Assembly (NCBI GenBank): GCA_934621885.1
Contig: CAKTUH010000006.1
Location: forward strand, 1 to 62,958
Direction: 5' to 3'
Origin: an uncultured Collinsella sp.
GTDB taxonomy: Bacteria > Actinomycetota > Coriobacteriia > Coriobacteriales > Coriobacteriaceae
DNA length: 62,958 nucleotides
The notes beneath the pieces are model-generated. The model did no database searches. It was not told where the DNA came from and worked only from the letters and a program-made list of their open reading frames with translations. The translations under genes and the position numbers were made by a program. Below are positions 37,136 through 45,793 of this stretch, piece after piece; positions within the stretch are counted from its first letter, which is position 1; each line of letters starts with the position of its first letter.

Positions 37136-38412
37136 TGCTTTCCTCGGCAGAACTGGTGCTCTGGGCAATCCACCACGCGACGACACTGCTCTTTGGCGTC
37201 TTTGCCTCGGCGGCGCTGTGCGGTGTCGAGATCAACCGCCGCCATGCGCTTGAGCTGGTGGGGGTCGGCGCTGTAACCGGAACGGCTTTTGCGATTGCCA
37301 ACCTCGTCGGCGGCGAGCTGCTTGCGCGACAGGCCTATCCGCTCGTCGTACACCTGCCACTTATCGTCTACCTGTGCGTGCGCTATCGCCTGAGTCCGCT
37401 GCTCGCCATCCTAGGCGTTACCAGCGCCTACCTGAGCTGCCAGTTTAGCAACTGGATGGGCATCGCCGCATTCGCCGCCACCGATTCGCAGGTCGCGTAC
37501 TACGTGGCGCGCATCATCACCACGCTCGCCGTCTTTGCCGTCTTGTTGCATTGGGCAGGCGACATCGGCCCCCGCCTGGCGATTAAAAGTCCCACCGAGC
37601 TGGAGATTCTGCTCATCCTGCCGCTCGTCTACTACATCTTCGACTACGCCACCAACGTCTATACCACGCTCTTCCACTCGGGCTCGGTGGTAACCGTTGA
37701 GTTTTTGGCGTTCGCCCTCTGTGCCTTCTACCTTATGTTTCTTGCCGTCTACCTCCGTGAATACGAGGCAAAGGAAATCGCCGAGCGCGAGCGCTGGATG
37801 CTCGCGACCCGCGACAGCGCTGCCATCAAGGAGCTCGAAGCCTGGCGCCAATCTGGACGCGAGCTCTCGATTCTCCGTCACGACATGCGCCACTACCTGC
37901 GCGGCCTGGCAGCCCTAATCGAAAAGGGCAGCACCGACGAGGCCCTCGCGCGCATTGATGATCTTTGTGAGGCCAACGACCGCACCGCCGTACGCCGCTA
38001 CTGTGCCAACGACACGGTCAACATTGCGCTCTCGTCGCTTTCCGCGGACATCAGCGCGCACGGCATCACCGCCGACCTGCGCGCCGCCGTGCCCGAAACC
38101 GTCCACGTGGGCGATGTCGATCTATTCAGTGTGGTATCGAACGCCCTGGACAATGCCATCGCCGCGGCGAGCGCCGCCCCCGAAGGCAAGCGGTTTGTCG
38201 ACCTGGACCTTCGCTACGAAGACGGTCAGCTTCTATTGCTGGTTTCCAACACGTTTGGCCGTGCGCCGCACATGGTCGACGGCATGCCCGTGGCTCAGCA
38301 CACTGGGCACGGTTTTGGCACCAAGAGCATTAAACTTGCCGTCGAGCGCATGAACGGCAACTGCCAGTTCCGCATTAACGGCGACCGGTTTGAGCTGCGC
38401 GCCGTGATGTAG
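37135..38412 (+). CDS. Sensor histidine kinase (GHKL, AgrC-like)
   Basis: A 425-residue membrane kinase. Six or so hydrophobic segments fill residues 1-~205, with almost no outer loops, as in peptide-sensing AgrC/ComD kinases. A coiled-coil linker (EYEAKEIAERERW) leads to the phospho-acceptor His in LSILRHDMRHYLRGL (about 248). The GHKL ATPase has VVSNALDNAIAAAS (N box) and GHGFGTKSIKLAVERMNG (G box). The D box is poorly conserved, as in the HPK10 group. It is translationally coupled to the LytTR regulator. No peptide precursor or AgrB-like exporter is next to it. Confidence 0.9.
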   Translation: MLSSAELVLWAIHHATTLLFGVFASAALCGVEINRRHALELVGVGAVTGTAFAIANLVGGELLARQAYPLVVHLPLIVYLCVRYRLSPLLAILGVTSAYLSCQFSNWMGIAAFAATDSQVAYYVARIITTLAVFAVLLHWAGDIGPRLAIKSPTELEILLILPLVYYIFDYATNVYTTLFHSGSVVTVEFLAFALCAFYLMFLAVYLREYEAKEIAERERWMLATRDSAAIKELEAWRQSGRELSILRHDMRHYLRGLAALIEKGSTDEALARIDDLCEANDRTAVRRYCANDTVNIALSSLSADISAHGITADLRAAVPETVHVGDVDLFSVVSNALDNAIAAASAAPEGKRFVDLDLRYEDGQLLLLVSNTFGRAPHMVDGMPVAQHTGHGFGTKSIKLAVERMNGNCQFRINGDRFELRAVM

Positions 38413-38430
38413 GGGCTGCCGCCAGCCTCG

Positions 38431-39006
38431 CTACAGCGGTGCAGCCGCCGGGGTCAGCTGCTTAATGTAGGCCCACATGCGCTGCTTGGCGGCCTTGTCG
38501 GTGAGCGCCGCCTCAAAACCGTCGAGCGCGAGCACGCGACGACCCTGCACATGGGCGACCAAGCCGGGTTTGAGCATGGCAGTATCGAAGTCGTCGATTG
38601 CCACGAGCATATCGGCATAGGTCTCGCGCATGGTATCGGCCGCGCGATTGTCCAGCAGCAGTACCGCCTCGGGGTCCAAGGCCTCGAGCGCCTCGCGGAA
38701 CAGCTCGCACGGCAGGGCCTCGCCCACCGCGACCGCTCCGTCGCCCGCGCCGGCGACGCTTGCCAGCACGCAAAAATCCTCGGGGGCATATCCGATGGCG
38801 CCGAGCGCCTTGCGCAACGCGGCGCCATCCGCGCCGGCGGCCAGCTCGCCGCCCGAGCGCTCGGCTTCATCCAAATCGCCTTTGACCAGCACAATCGGCG
38901 AGCACGCGTTGCCCGCGATACGCACACCGCGATCTGCAAGCGACGCGAGCTCCTGCTCGGTCGCCTGAGCGATGGCTTCTTTTTTCTGGCTTTGTGACGT
39001 GGGCAT
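38431..39006 (-). CDS. Hypothetical protein, possibly a degenerate UDG-fold protein
   Basis: A 191-residue soluble protein. An N-terminal helical part rich in Gln/Glu is followed by alternating strand and helix: SPIVLVKGDLDEAE, ALRKALGAIGYAPEDFCVLASV, given here as two halves around ALGAIGYAPEDFC, then LDPEAVLLLDNRAAD. This order recalls family-4-type uracil-DNA glycosylases, but neither the Fe-S cysteines nor a recognisable catalytic motif is present, so activity is doubtful. The ATG at 39006 (MPTSQSQ) has TGGAGAG upstream. It lies convergent to the kinase gene with an 18-base gap. Confidence 0.6.
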   Translation of the reverse strand: MPTSQSQKKEAIAQATEQELASLADRGVRIAGNACSPIVLVKGDLDEAERSGGELAAGADGAALRKALGAIGYAPEDFCVLASVAGAGDGAVAVGEALPCELFREALEALDPEAVLLLDNRAADTMRETYADMLVAIDDFDTAMLKPGLVAHVQGRRVLALDGFEAALTDKAAKQRMWAYIKQLTPAAAPL

Positions 39007-39142
39007 GCGCTCTCCAATCGTTTGCGTGCCCACCATTATATAAAAGAGCCGCCCGCGAGTGGTTGCTTTACGGGCCGCTGGGTATAAGCACGGTCGTACT
39101 GAGTTTTACGCGGCCGCGCCGCGTCACATTATGGAGGTCACC

Positions 39143-39463
39143 ATGGCTGACATTAAGCAGATTACCCCCGAGAACTTCGACGCCGTCGTCAACGATAGCC
39201 TGCCCGTACTGGTTGATTTTTGGGCCCCGTGGTGCGGCCCGTGCCGTTCGCTCTCGCCCATCGTCGACGAGGTCGCCGACGAGCTGGCCGGCAAGCTTGC
39301 CGTGGCCAAGTGCAACGTCGACGACAACCAGGACCTGGCCATGAAGTTTGGCGTCATGAGCATCCCCACGCTGGTTGTCTTTAAGAACGGCGAGGAGGTC
39401 GACCGTTCGGTCGGCGCATTACCCAAGGCAAGGCTTCAGGCGCTGCTGGAGAAACATCTGTAA
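39143..39463 (+). CDS. trxA: Thioredoxin
   Basis: A 106-residue thioredoxin, the standard length, with the active site FWAPWCGPCRSLSP (Cys near 31 and 34), the buried Asp in VLVDFWA and the cis-Pro in MSIPTLVVFKNGEEV. It reduces disulfides using a thioredoxin reductase that is not in this window. The ATG at 39143 follows GGAGGTCACC. Monocistronic with a terminator about 110 bases downstream. Confidence 0.96.
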   Translation: MADIKQITPENFDAVVNDSLPVLVDFWAPWCGPCRSLSPIVDEVADELAGKLAVAKCNVDDNQDLAMKFGVMSIPTLVVFKNGEEVDRSVGALPKARLQALLEKHL

Positions 39464-39575
39464 TACGCTTGTTACTTGTCTGCCGTCCATGAGCGGTTTC
39501 GCACCGCTCGCCGGAGCGCCAAACGCAAGGCATGCGACCACGGATAGTATGGTAGACACAAACAGCCCCCAGTGA

Positions 39576-39610
39576 ACGGGTGCGGGTCAGACGGACTCGC
39601 ACCCGTTTTC
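39576..39610 (+). terminator. Terminator downstream of trxA
   Basis: ACGGGTGCG-GTC pairs with GAC-CGCACCCGT (13 pairs, one mismatch) and is followed by TTTTCTT. Confidence 0.8.
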
Positions 39611-39683
39611 TTATGCGGCGGCGCTCAGGGCGGGCGTAGTAGAATCTGAACCACTGGATTGCCCCGTACAGAAGGAGATCCCC

Positions 39684-39932
39684 ATGCATGACGTCGGAAT
39701 GAACATGAGCCAGCTTGCCATGAGCGTCAAGCAGGTCGACGACACCATCGAGCTCGCTCACGAGTGGAGCCATCAGCTGCTGCATGCGACCGAGAATTTT
39801 GACATGGAGCGCATCGGCGCCAAGCTCGAGGCCGCCATGTCTGCGCTGCACGAGGCGCACGATGCGCTCGAGGGCTACGAGGAGGCCATCGAGGCCGATC
39901 ACAACTCCGTCGGCTCTGTGAAACTGGTGTAA
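39684..39932 (+). CDS. Small helical protein encoded before nikR
   Basis: An 82-residue, probably all-helical cytoplasmic protein with five histidines and many acidic residues (MHDVGMNMSQ, ELAHEWSHQLLHA, EAHDALEGYEEAIEADHN). A strong AGAAGGAG lies 6 bases before the ATG. The stop codon is one base from the nikR GTG, so the two are translationally coupled. The spaced His and Glu residues could bind nickel, but this is inference. No known family. Confidence 0.7.
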   Translation: MHDVGMNMSQLAMSVKQVDDTIELAHEWSHQLLHATENFDMERIGAKLEAAMSALHEAHDALEGYEEAIEADHNSVGSVKLV

Positions 39933-39933
39933 C

Positions 39934-40428
39934 GTGGCCGAACACGAGCACGCGCACAGTCACGGCGCGGACGCCGAAGCGAGCTGTCGCTGCAGTGGCT
40001 CCAGCTCCGAGCTGGTCCGCTTTTCGGTTACCGCGCCCGACGACCTGCTGCGCCGTTTTGACGAGCAGATCGCGCGCCGCGGTGACGTGGCCAACCGCTC
40101 CGAGGCCGTACGCGATCTGATTCGCGCCTCGATCGCCAAGGAGCAGATGCGCACGCCCGACGAGCAGGTCATCGGTTCGCTCACCATGATCTATGACCAC
40201 CATACCGGCGATTTGACGCGCCGTCTGGACGAGGTGCAGCACGACTATACCGACGAGATTGTCTCGACCATGCACGTGCATCTGGACCACCACAACTGTC
40301 TGGAGATTCTGGCGCTCAAGGGTCGCGGCGAACGCGTCTACGAGCTGGCAGACCGCTTGCTGGGCCTGCGCGGCGTTAAGCACGGCGAGCTCGCCTGCGC
40401 CGCCACCGGGCAAAGCCTGGGACTGTAG
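39934..40428 (+). CDS. nikR: Nickel-responsive regulator NikR
   Basis: A 164-residue NikR. After a 30-residue His/Cys-rich N-terminal extension (HEHAHSHG, SCRCSG), unusual for the family, comes the ribbon-helix-helix DNA-binding domain (RFSVTAPDDLLRRFDE, RSEAVRDLIR). The ACT-like nickel domain keeps the expected ligands: His in EVQHDY, the His pair in MHVHLDHHNC and the Cys that ends that motif. Nickel binding usually enables repression of uptake genes; here hydrogenase maturation genes follow. The start is GTG, directly after the upstream gene's stop. Candidate NikR operators were not found by eye. Confidence 0.93.
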   Translation: MAEHEHAHSHGADAEASCRCSGSSSELVRFSVTAPDDLLRRFDEQIARRGDVANRSEAVRDLIRASIAKEQMRTPDEQVIGSLTMIYDHHTGDLTRRLDEVQHDYTDEIVSTMHVHLDHHNCLEILALKGRGERVYELADRLLGLRGVKHGELACAATGQSLGL

Positions 40429-40451
40429 CGGGATTTTCCGCAGCGCACCTG

Positions 40452-40522
40452 CCAAAAAGGGACAGGTTTATTTTGGCAGGTTTAGAAGTTTTACCTACCA
40501 AAATAAACCTGTCCCTTTTTGG
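40452..40522. repeat. REP-like palindrome, family F copy 1
   Basis: 29-base arms with one mismatch (40452-40480/40494-40522; containing GGGACAGGTTTATTTTGG) around 13 bases. It fills the gap between nikR and hypF, 24 bases before the hypF start. Confidence 0.9.
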
Positions 40523-40546
40523 TCGGTTTTGACGAGGGAGAGCCGC

Positions 40547-43225
40547 ATGCGGCATGTGCATATTCATGTGACGGGCATTGTGCAGGGCGTCGGCATGCGG
40601 CCGTTTGTGTATCGCGAGGCCATGGCGCACGGCATCTGCGGCTGGGTGCTCAACGCGGGCGACGGCGTGCATGTCGAGGCGCATGCTTCGGGCGCGGCCG
40701 TCGACGGCTTTGTCGCCGCGCTGTCGGAGCACGCGCCTGACGCGGCACGGGTGGAGCGCGTCGAGGTTGCCGAGCTGGCGGCTGGCACTTGGGATGCCGC
40801 CGACGAACAGGGCTTTCGCATCGTAGCGTCGCAGGATCAGACCGCGCATACGACGCTCATCTCCCCCGATATCGCCACCTGTGACGACTGCCTGCGCGAG
40901 CTGTTCGACCCCGCCGACCGACGCTATCACTACCCCTTTATCAACTGCACCAACTGCGGGCCGCGCTTTACCATCATTCGATCACTGCCTTATGACCGAG
41001 CGGCTACCTCTATGGACCGCTTTCCCATGTGCCCCGAGTGCGCCGCGGAGTATGGCGACCCACTTGACCGGCGCTTTCACGCGCAGCCTGATGCCTGTTT
41101 TGACTGCGGGCCGCATATTACGTGGCACGAGGCAGCGGACGGTATGGAGCTCGAAGGCTCGGGGGCGACGCCGGCTATCGGCAGCACGCGCGAAACCAGC
41201 GACGCCATTATTGAGCGCTGTGTCGAGCTGCTGGCAAGCGGCGGCATTGTCGCCATCAAGGGACTGGGAGGATTCCATCTGGCATGCGACGCCGCCAATG
41301 AGCAGGCAGTAGTCGAGCTGCGCCGTCGCAAGCGCCGCAGCAACAAGCCGCTTGCCGTTATGGTGCGCAGCCTTGCCGATGCTGAGCGCCTTTGCCATGT
41401 CGATGATGCCGACCGCGGCTTGCTGACCGGCAGCATCCGCCCCATCGTGCTGCTGCGCCGGCGCGCCGTTGGCGGGAGCGATTCCCCCGACGTTCTCGCA
41501 CTCGCACCGTCCGTCGCGCATGATCTGCCCGAGCTCGGCGTCATGCTCCCCTATACCCCGCTTCAGCATTTACTGCTTGCAGCCGCCGCGTCGCACGGCA
41601 TGCATGCGCTGGTCATGACCAGCGGAAACCTGAGCGAAGAGCCCATCGAGACCGATGACGTTCTTGCTTGGAAGCGCCTCGTTGCAGCTGGCATTGCCGA
41701 TGCGCTGCTCGGCAATGACCGCGCGATCCTCTCGCGCTATGACGACTCCGTGGTGCGCGTGATCGATGGAGCCGTTATGCCAGTGCGCCGCGCTCGCGGA
41801 TATGCGCCGCAGCCGTTGCCGCTGCCGGCACTCGATGCCGTCGCGCCCTGCGTGCTCGCCTGCGGCCCGCAGCAAAAGGCAACGATCGCACTCACGCGCG
41901 AGGATGCGAACGGCGAGGCGGTCTGTTTTGTGTCGCAGCATATTGGCGATGTTGAAAACGGCGAGACCTTCGATGCCTGGAATGCAGCACGCACGCGTCT
42001 GGAAGACCTTTTTGACCTGGCGCCTGCCGCGCTGACATGCGACCTGCACTCCAGCTACCTATCGAGCCAGTGGGCCCGCGAACAGGCGCGGGAGCGCAAT
42101 CTGCCACTTATCGAAGTCCAGCACCATCACGCGCACATCGCGAGCGTGATGGCCGAGGCCATCGCTGCGGGCCAGCTTGCGCCCGATGCACGTGTACTTG
42201 GCATCGCTTTTGATGGCACGGGCGCCGGCACCGACGGAACCATTTGGGGCGGTGAGTTTCTTGTCGCCGATCTCGCCGTTTTTGAACGCGCCGGGCACCT
42301 GCGCACCTGGCAGCTGCCCGGTGGCGCCGCGTCCGTGCACGATGCCCGGCGCAATGCCTTTGCCCTGCTGAGCGAGCTTGGACTGCTCGAGCACCCGGGC
42401 GCCGCGGGGCTATTGGGCACCCTCGACGAGCAGACGCGCAGCATCACGGCTACGATGATCGAGCGGAACATCAACAGCCCACGCACGAGCAGTATGGGCC
42501 GCCTGTTTGACGCCGCGGCGGCGATCTTGGGCATCTGCGGCACTGCAACCTACGAGGGCGAACCCGCCATCGAACTCGAGGCCGCCGCTTGGCGCGCTCT
42601 TGACGACGAAAACAGCCATTTCACTGGCAATCAGGCGGGTGTATCCGCATCCGCTTCAATATCGCTGGACAGTTTGTTCAGATACGTATTAACTACAGAC
42701 CCCCTATCCGACATTTTTGGCCCCATTTGGACTAAAAAGAGCTCTCCAGACACCCCGTTAGCGGCGAATATGTCTGCCGAACACCCCAAATCGACCCATT
42801 TGGGGTGTTCGCAAACGGCTTTTGCCACCCAGAGCCCATCACAAAAATACGTATCTGAACTAACTGTCCAGGCGGCCTCGGATAGCTCCCTCGTTTTAGA
42901 CCAAAGACCATTTTTTGAGGCGCTTTTGGAGGGAATTGAGGCCGGCGCGCCGGCCGATAGGCTCGCGCTCGACTTCCACATCGCCATTGCGCACGTTACC
43001 GCCCGTATCGCGCGCGAGATCTGCACCCGTGAAAGCCTCGACACCGTCGCGCTCTCGGGCGGCGTGTTCATGAACCGACTTTTGCTTCAGCTCATCACCC
43101 GTAAGCTTGAAGACGCAGGGCTTACTGTCTTGGTTCCCCGCACCGTGCCCGTCAACGATGGCTGCATTGCCTACGGCCAGGCGGCGGTCGCCCGCGCTCG
43201 GCTCGCGCAGGTCATACCGCAGTAG
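40547..43225 (+). CDS. hypF: Carbamoyltransferase HypF with an in-frame palindrome insertion
   Basis: An 892-residue HypF that uses carbamoyl phosphate and ATP to make the thiocarbamate on HypE, precursor of the hydrogenase cyanide ligands. An acylphosphatase domain (1-~90, GIVQGVGMRPFVYR) is followed by two zinc fingers (CDDC...CTNCG and CPEC...CFDCG, about 108-185). Then come a YrdC-like domain (about 200-390, KGLGGFHLACDA) and a Kae1-like domain (VQHHHAHIASVM, FDGTGAGTDGTIWGG, ALSGGVFMNRLL). HypF is normally about 750 residues. Much of the excess is residues about 707-775, encoded by a 205-bp inverted-repeat element (42666-42870) between EGEPAIELEAAA and the last helices. No stop is introduced. 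The ATG at 40547 (MRHVHIHVTG) has GAGGGAGAG upstream. Confidence 0.93.
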   Translation: MRHVHIHVTGIVQGVGMRPFVYREAMAHGICGWVLNAGDGVHVEAHASGAAVDGFVAALSEHAPDAARVERVEVAELAAGTWDAADEQGFRIVASQDQTAHTTLISPDIATCDDCLRELFDPADRRYHYPFINCTNCGPRFTIIRSLPYDRAATSMDRFPMCPECAAEYGDPLDRRFHAQPDACFDCGPHITWHEAADGMELEGSGATPAIGSTRETSDAIIERCVELLASGGIVAIKGLGGFHLACDAANEQAVVELRRRKRRSNKPLAVMVRSLADAERLCHVDDADRGLLTGSIRPIVLLRRRAVGGSDSPDVLALAPSVAHDLPELGVMLPYTPLQHLLLAAAASHGMHALVMTSGNLSEEPIETDDVLAWKRLVAAGIADALLGNDRAILSRYDDSVVRVIDGAVMPVRRARGYAPQPLPLPALDAVAPCVLACGPQQKATIALTREDANGEAVCFVSQHIGDVENGETFDAWNAARTRLEDLFDLAPAALTCDLHSSYLSSQWAREQARERNLPLIEVQHHHAHIASVMAEAIAAGQLAPDARVLGIAFDGTGAGTDGTIWGGEFLVADLAVFERAGHLRTWQLPGGAASVHDARRNAFALLSELGLLEHPGAAGLLGTLDEQTRSITATMIERNINSPRTSSMGRLFDAAAAILGICGTATYEGEPAIELEAAAWRALDDENSHFTGNQAGVSASASISLDSLFRYVLTTDPLSDIFGPIWTKKSSPDTPLAANMSAEHPKSTHLGCSQTAFATQSPSQKYVSELTVQAASDSSLVLDQRPFFEALLEGIEAGAPADRLALDFHIAIAHVTARIAREICTRESLDTVALSGGVFMNRLLLQLITRKLEDAGLTVLVPRTVPVNDGCIAYGQAAVARARLAQVIPQ
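42666..42870. mobile_element. 205-bp palindromic element inside hypF
   Basis: Terminal arms 42666-42690 and 42846-42870 match at 24 of 25 positions (starting TGGACAGTT, ending in ATACGTATT). The interior has its own hairpin (ACACCCCAAAT/ATTTGGGGTGT, 42781-42808). Base composition differs from the GC-rich flanks. Translated through in the hypF frame it gives a low-complexity stretch without stops. Confidence 0.85.
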
Positions 43226-43356
43226 GCTGTTTGGCCAGCCCATGCGCCGCCGTCTCACAGGTGTAACGCGTTTGCCCGCAACCCCCGCGAGCGCTACCAT
43301 CAACTGATGGATAATTACGCGCCTATCCAGCGCAAAGCGTATAAAAGGGGAACAAT

Positions 43357-43617
43357 ATGTGCCTTGCCGTTCCCGGTAAAGTGGTCAAACGCGACGACGA
43401 CCTTAAGGCGACCGTCGACATGATGGGCATCGAGCGCCCCGTTTCGCTGCGCCTCGTACCGACGGCGCAGGTAGGCGACTATATTCTCGTGCATGCCGGC
43501 TTTGGCATCCAGATTGTCGACGAGCAGGAAGCTCAAGAGACGCTCGAGCTCGTCAACGCCATGACCGAGCTGGTCGAAGAGGACCAGCTGGCCACCAACC
43601 CGGCCGAGGCATACTAG
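43357..43617 (+). CDS. hypC: Hydrogenase maturation chaperone HypC
   Basis: An 86-residue HypC/HybG chaperone starting MCLAVPGKV. Cys2, exposed after Met removal, binds the iron during transfer of the Fe(CN)2CO unit from HypD to the hydrogenase large subunit. The C-terminal half is helical and acidic (EEQEAQETLELVNAM-like, with MTELVEEDQ). AAAAGGGG lies before the ATG. Its stop TAG overlaps the GTG start of hypD. Confidence 0.96.
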   Translation: MCLAVPGKVVKRDDDLKATVDMMGIERPVSLRLVPTAQVGDYILVHAGFGIQIVDEQEAQETLELVNAMTELVEEDQLATNPAEAY

Positions 43618-44729
43618 TGGCGGCGGCGCAGCCGGTTCGCTCCGGTATCGACTTTTCGGCATTTCGCGACCCCAAGCTGGCACGCGAGCTCATCGACCGC
43701 ATTCACGAGCTTGTCGGCGACCGCAGCATCAACCTTATGGAAGTCTGCGGCACGCATACCGTGAGCATCGGCCGCTATGGCTTTCGTTCCATTATGCCGG
43801 CGGGGCTCAAGTTGCTGAGCGGCCCGGGCTGCCCCGTCTGCGTCACCGCCAACCGCGATATCGACCATGCAATCGCACTTTCCAACATGGACGGCGCCAT
43901 CATCACCACCTTTGGCGACATGATGCGCGTGCCCGGATCGTCCACCTCGCTTGCCGCGCAAAAGGCGGCGGGGCGCGACATTCGCATCGTCTACTCGCCG
44001 CTCGACGCGCTCGACATTGCCGAGCAAAACCCCGACCGCCCGGTCATCTTTATGGGCGTCGGCTTTGAGACCACGACGCCCACCATCGCCGCCGCCATCC
44101 TAGAAGCCGACGCGCGCGGGCTCCAGAACTTCTCGGTCTATTGCGCCCACAAGACCACGCCGCCGGCACTGCGCGCGATTGCCAACGACCCCGAGACCAC
44201 TATCGACGGCTTTATCCTGCCAGGCCACGTCGCCACCATCACGGGCTTGGCACCCTTTGGCTTTTTGGTCGATGAGTTTAAGACCCCGGGCGTGGTCACG
44301 GGATTTGAGCCGGTCGATATCTTGCAGGGCATTTGTATGCTGGTCCAGATGGTTGTTGAGGGCAGGCCCGCGATTGACAACGCCTACCGTCGCGGCGTCA
44401 ATGCAGACGGCAATCCCGTGGCGCGCCAGCTGGTCGAGCAGGTGTTTGAGCCGTGCGACACCACGTGGCGCGGACTGGGACCGATCGCCCGCTCGGGTCT
44501 TTCCATCCGACCCGAATTCGCGCGCTTTGATGCCGAACCCCGCTTTGACGTGCCCGTTGAGCCGACGGTCGAGCCGCGCGGGTGCCGCTGCGGCGACGTG
44601 CTCCGCGGGGCCATTGCACCGAGCGACTGCCCGTTGTTCGGCCACGCCTGCACGCCCGAGCATCCCGTCGGCCCGTGCATGGTGAGCTCGGAGGGCAGCT
44701 GCGCGGCGTACTACCGTTATCACGGCTAG
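43617..44729 (+). CDS. hypD: Hydrogenase maturation protein HypD
   Basis: A 370-residue [4Fe-4S] protein that, with HypC, holds the iron while cyanide from HypE is added. Conserved blocks are MEVCGTHTVSIGRYG (about 41-55), LLSGPGCPVCVT (about 67-78), GVGFETTTPTIAAAI, CAHKTTPPAL and GHVATITG. Cluster cysteines lie in the C-terminal part (GCRCGDVLRGAI, DCPLFGHACTP, PVGPCMVSSEG). The start is GTG, overlapping the hypC stop. hypE follows after 29 bases. Confidence 0.96.
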   Translation: MAAAQPVRSGIDFSAFRDPKLARELIDRIHELVGDRSINLMEVCGTHTVSIGRYGFRSIMPAGLKLLSGPGCPVCVTANRDIDHAIALSNMDGAIITTFGDMMRVPGSSTSLAAQKAAGRDIRIVYSPLDALDIAEQNPDRPVIFMGVGFETTTPTIAAAILEADARGLQNFSVYCAHKTTPPALRAIANDPETTIDGFILPGHVATITGLAPFGFLVDEFKTPGVVTGFEPVDILQGICMLVQMVVEGRPAIDNAYRRGVNADGNPVARQLVEQVFEPCDTTWRGLGPIARSGLSIRPEFARFDAEPRFDVPVEPTVEPRGCRCGDVLRGAIAPSDCPLFGHACTPEHPVGPCMVSSEGSCAAYYRYHG

Positions 44730-44758
44730 CCCGAACATCCTCGATTGGAGTTTTCGAT

Positions 44759-45793
44759 ATGTCCCATACTGCCACCGATAGCACTGTCCTGCTGGGCCAC
44801 GGCTCCGGCGGTCAGATGATGAAACGCATTATCGACGAGGTCTTTCTGGATGCCTTTGGGTCACCCGAGCTGCTCGAGGGCAATGATGCCGGCGTCGCCG
44901 CGCTGCCCGCGAGCGGACGCATCGCCATGTCGACCGACAGCTTTGTGGTGACGCCGCAGTTCTTTCCCGGAGGCAATATCGGCCGCCTCGCCGTATGCGG
45001 AACCGTCAACGACGTCGCGACCTCGGGTGCCAATGTGCGCTACCTGTCATGTGGCTTTATCCTCGAAGAGGGCTATCCCATGGACAAGCTGCGCCAGATT
45101 GCGCAGACCATGGCCGAAACAGCACGCGAGGCGGGCGTGTCCATAATCACCGGCGACACCAAGGTGGTCGAGCGTGGCGGTGCCGACGGCGTCTACATCA
45201 ATACCGCCGGCGTGGGCGAGGTGCCCGCGGGCGTGGCGCTCAGCGGCGCCAACTGCCGCCCCGGCGACGTCATCCTGGTATCGGGTACGCTCGGCGACCA
45301 CGGCATCGCCATCATGAGCCAGCGCGAGGGCCTGGCGTTTTCGAGCACGGTTGAAAGCGACGCCGCGCCGCTCAACCACCTGATTGCCGACGTGCTGGCC
45401 GCCGCCCCCGGCACGCGCTGTTTCCGCGACCCCACGCGCGGTGGCCTGGCATCCACGCTCAACGAGTTTGCGCAGGCCAGCGGCGTTGCGATGGAGATTG
45501 ACGAGGACGCCGTGCCCGTGCGCCCCGACGTGCAGGCCGCCTGCGAGATGCTCGGCTACGACGTGTTGCAGGTTGCCAACGAGGGCAAGATAGTCGCCGT
45601 GGTGCCGGCTGAGCAGGCCGATGCCGCGCTGGCGGCCATGCGTGCCGCACGCTACGGCGAGAATGCCGCCATCATCGGTCGCGTGCTGTCGCTTGCCGAA
45701 GGCGCTCGACCCGCCGTGCGCGTACGCACCGGCTGGGGCTCGACCCGCATCCTCGACATGCTCGTGGGCGAGCAACTGCCGAGGATTTGCTAG
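44759..45793 (+). CDS. hypE: Hydrogenase maturation protein HypE
   Basis: A 344-residue PurM/ThiL-fold ATPase. HypF carbamoylates its C-terminal cysteine and HypE dehydrates the product to thiocyanate. Motifs: LLGHGSGGQMMKRII (about 10-24), GNDAGVAAL, STDSFVVTPQFFPGGNIG, NDVATSGA and DPTRGGLAS. The sequence ends LPRIC, so the essential terminal cysteine is present. The ATG follows GGAGTTTTCGAT. With hypF, hypC and hypD it forms a run; hypB is not in this window and hypA is separate. Confidence 0.96.
   Translation: MSHTATDSTVLLGHGSGGQMMKRIIDEVFLDAFGSPELLEGNDAGVAALPASGRIAMSTDSFVVTPQFFPGGNIGRLAVCGTVNDVATSGANVRYLSCGFILEEGYPMDKLRQIAQTMAETAREAGVSIITGDTKVVERGGADGVYINTAGVGEVPAGVALSGANCRPGDVILVSGTLGDHGIAIMSQREGLAFSSTVESDAAPLNHLIADVLAAAPGTRCFRDPTRGGLASTLNEFAQASGVAMEIDEDAVPVRPDVQAACEMLGYDVLQVANEGKIVAVVPAEQADAALAAMRAARYGENAAIIGRVLSLAEGARPAVRVRTGWGSTRILDMLVGEQLPRIC

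Noticed and set aside
40429..40546. A NikR operator between nikR and hypF
   Set aside because: The only symmetric sequence there is the family F repeat, whose arms match a copy at 50152 in an unrelated locus; no GTATGA/TCATAC pair is seen.
42666..42870. An intein or an extra domain in HypF
   Set aside because: The segment is far too short for an intein, lacks splice-junction residues and is palindromic at the DNA level.
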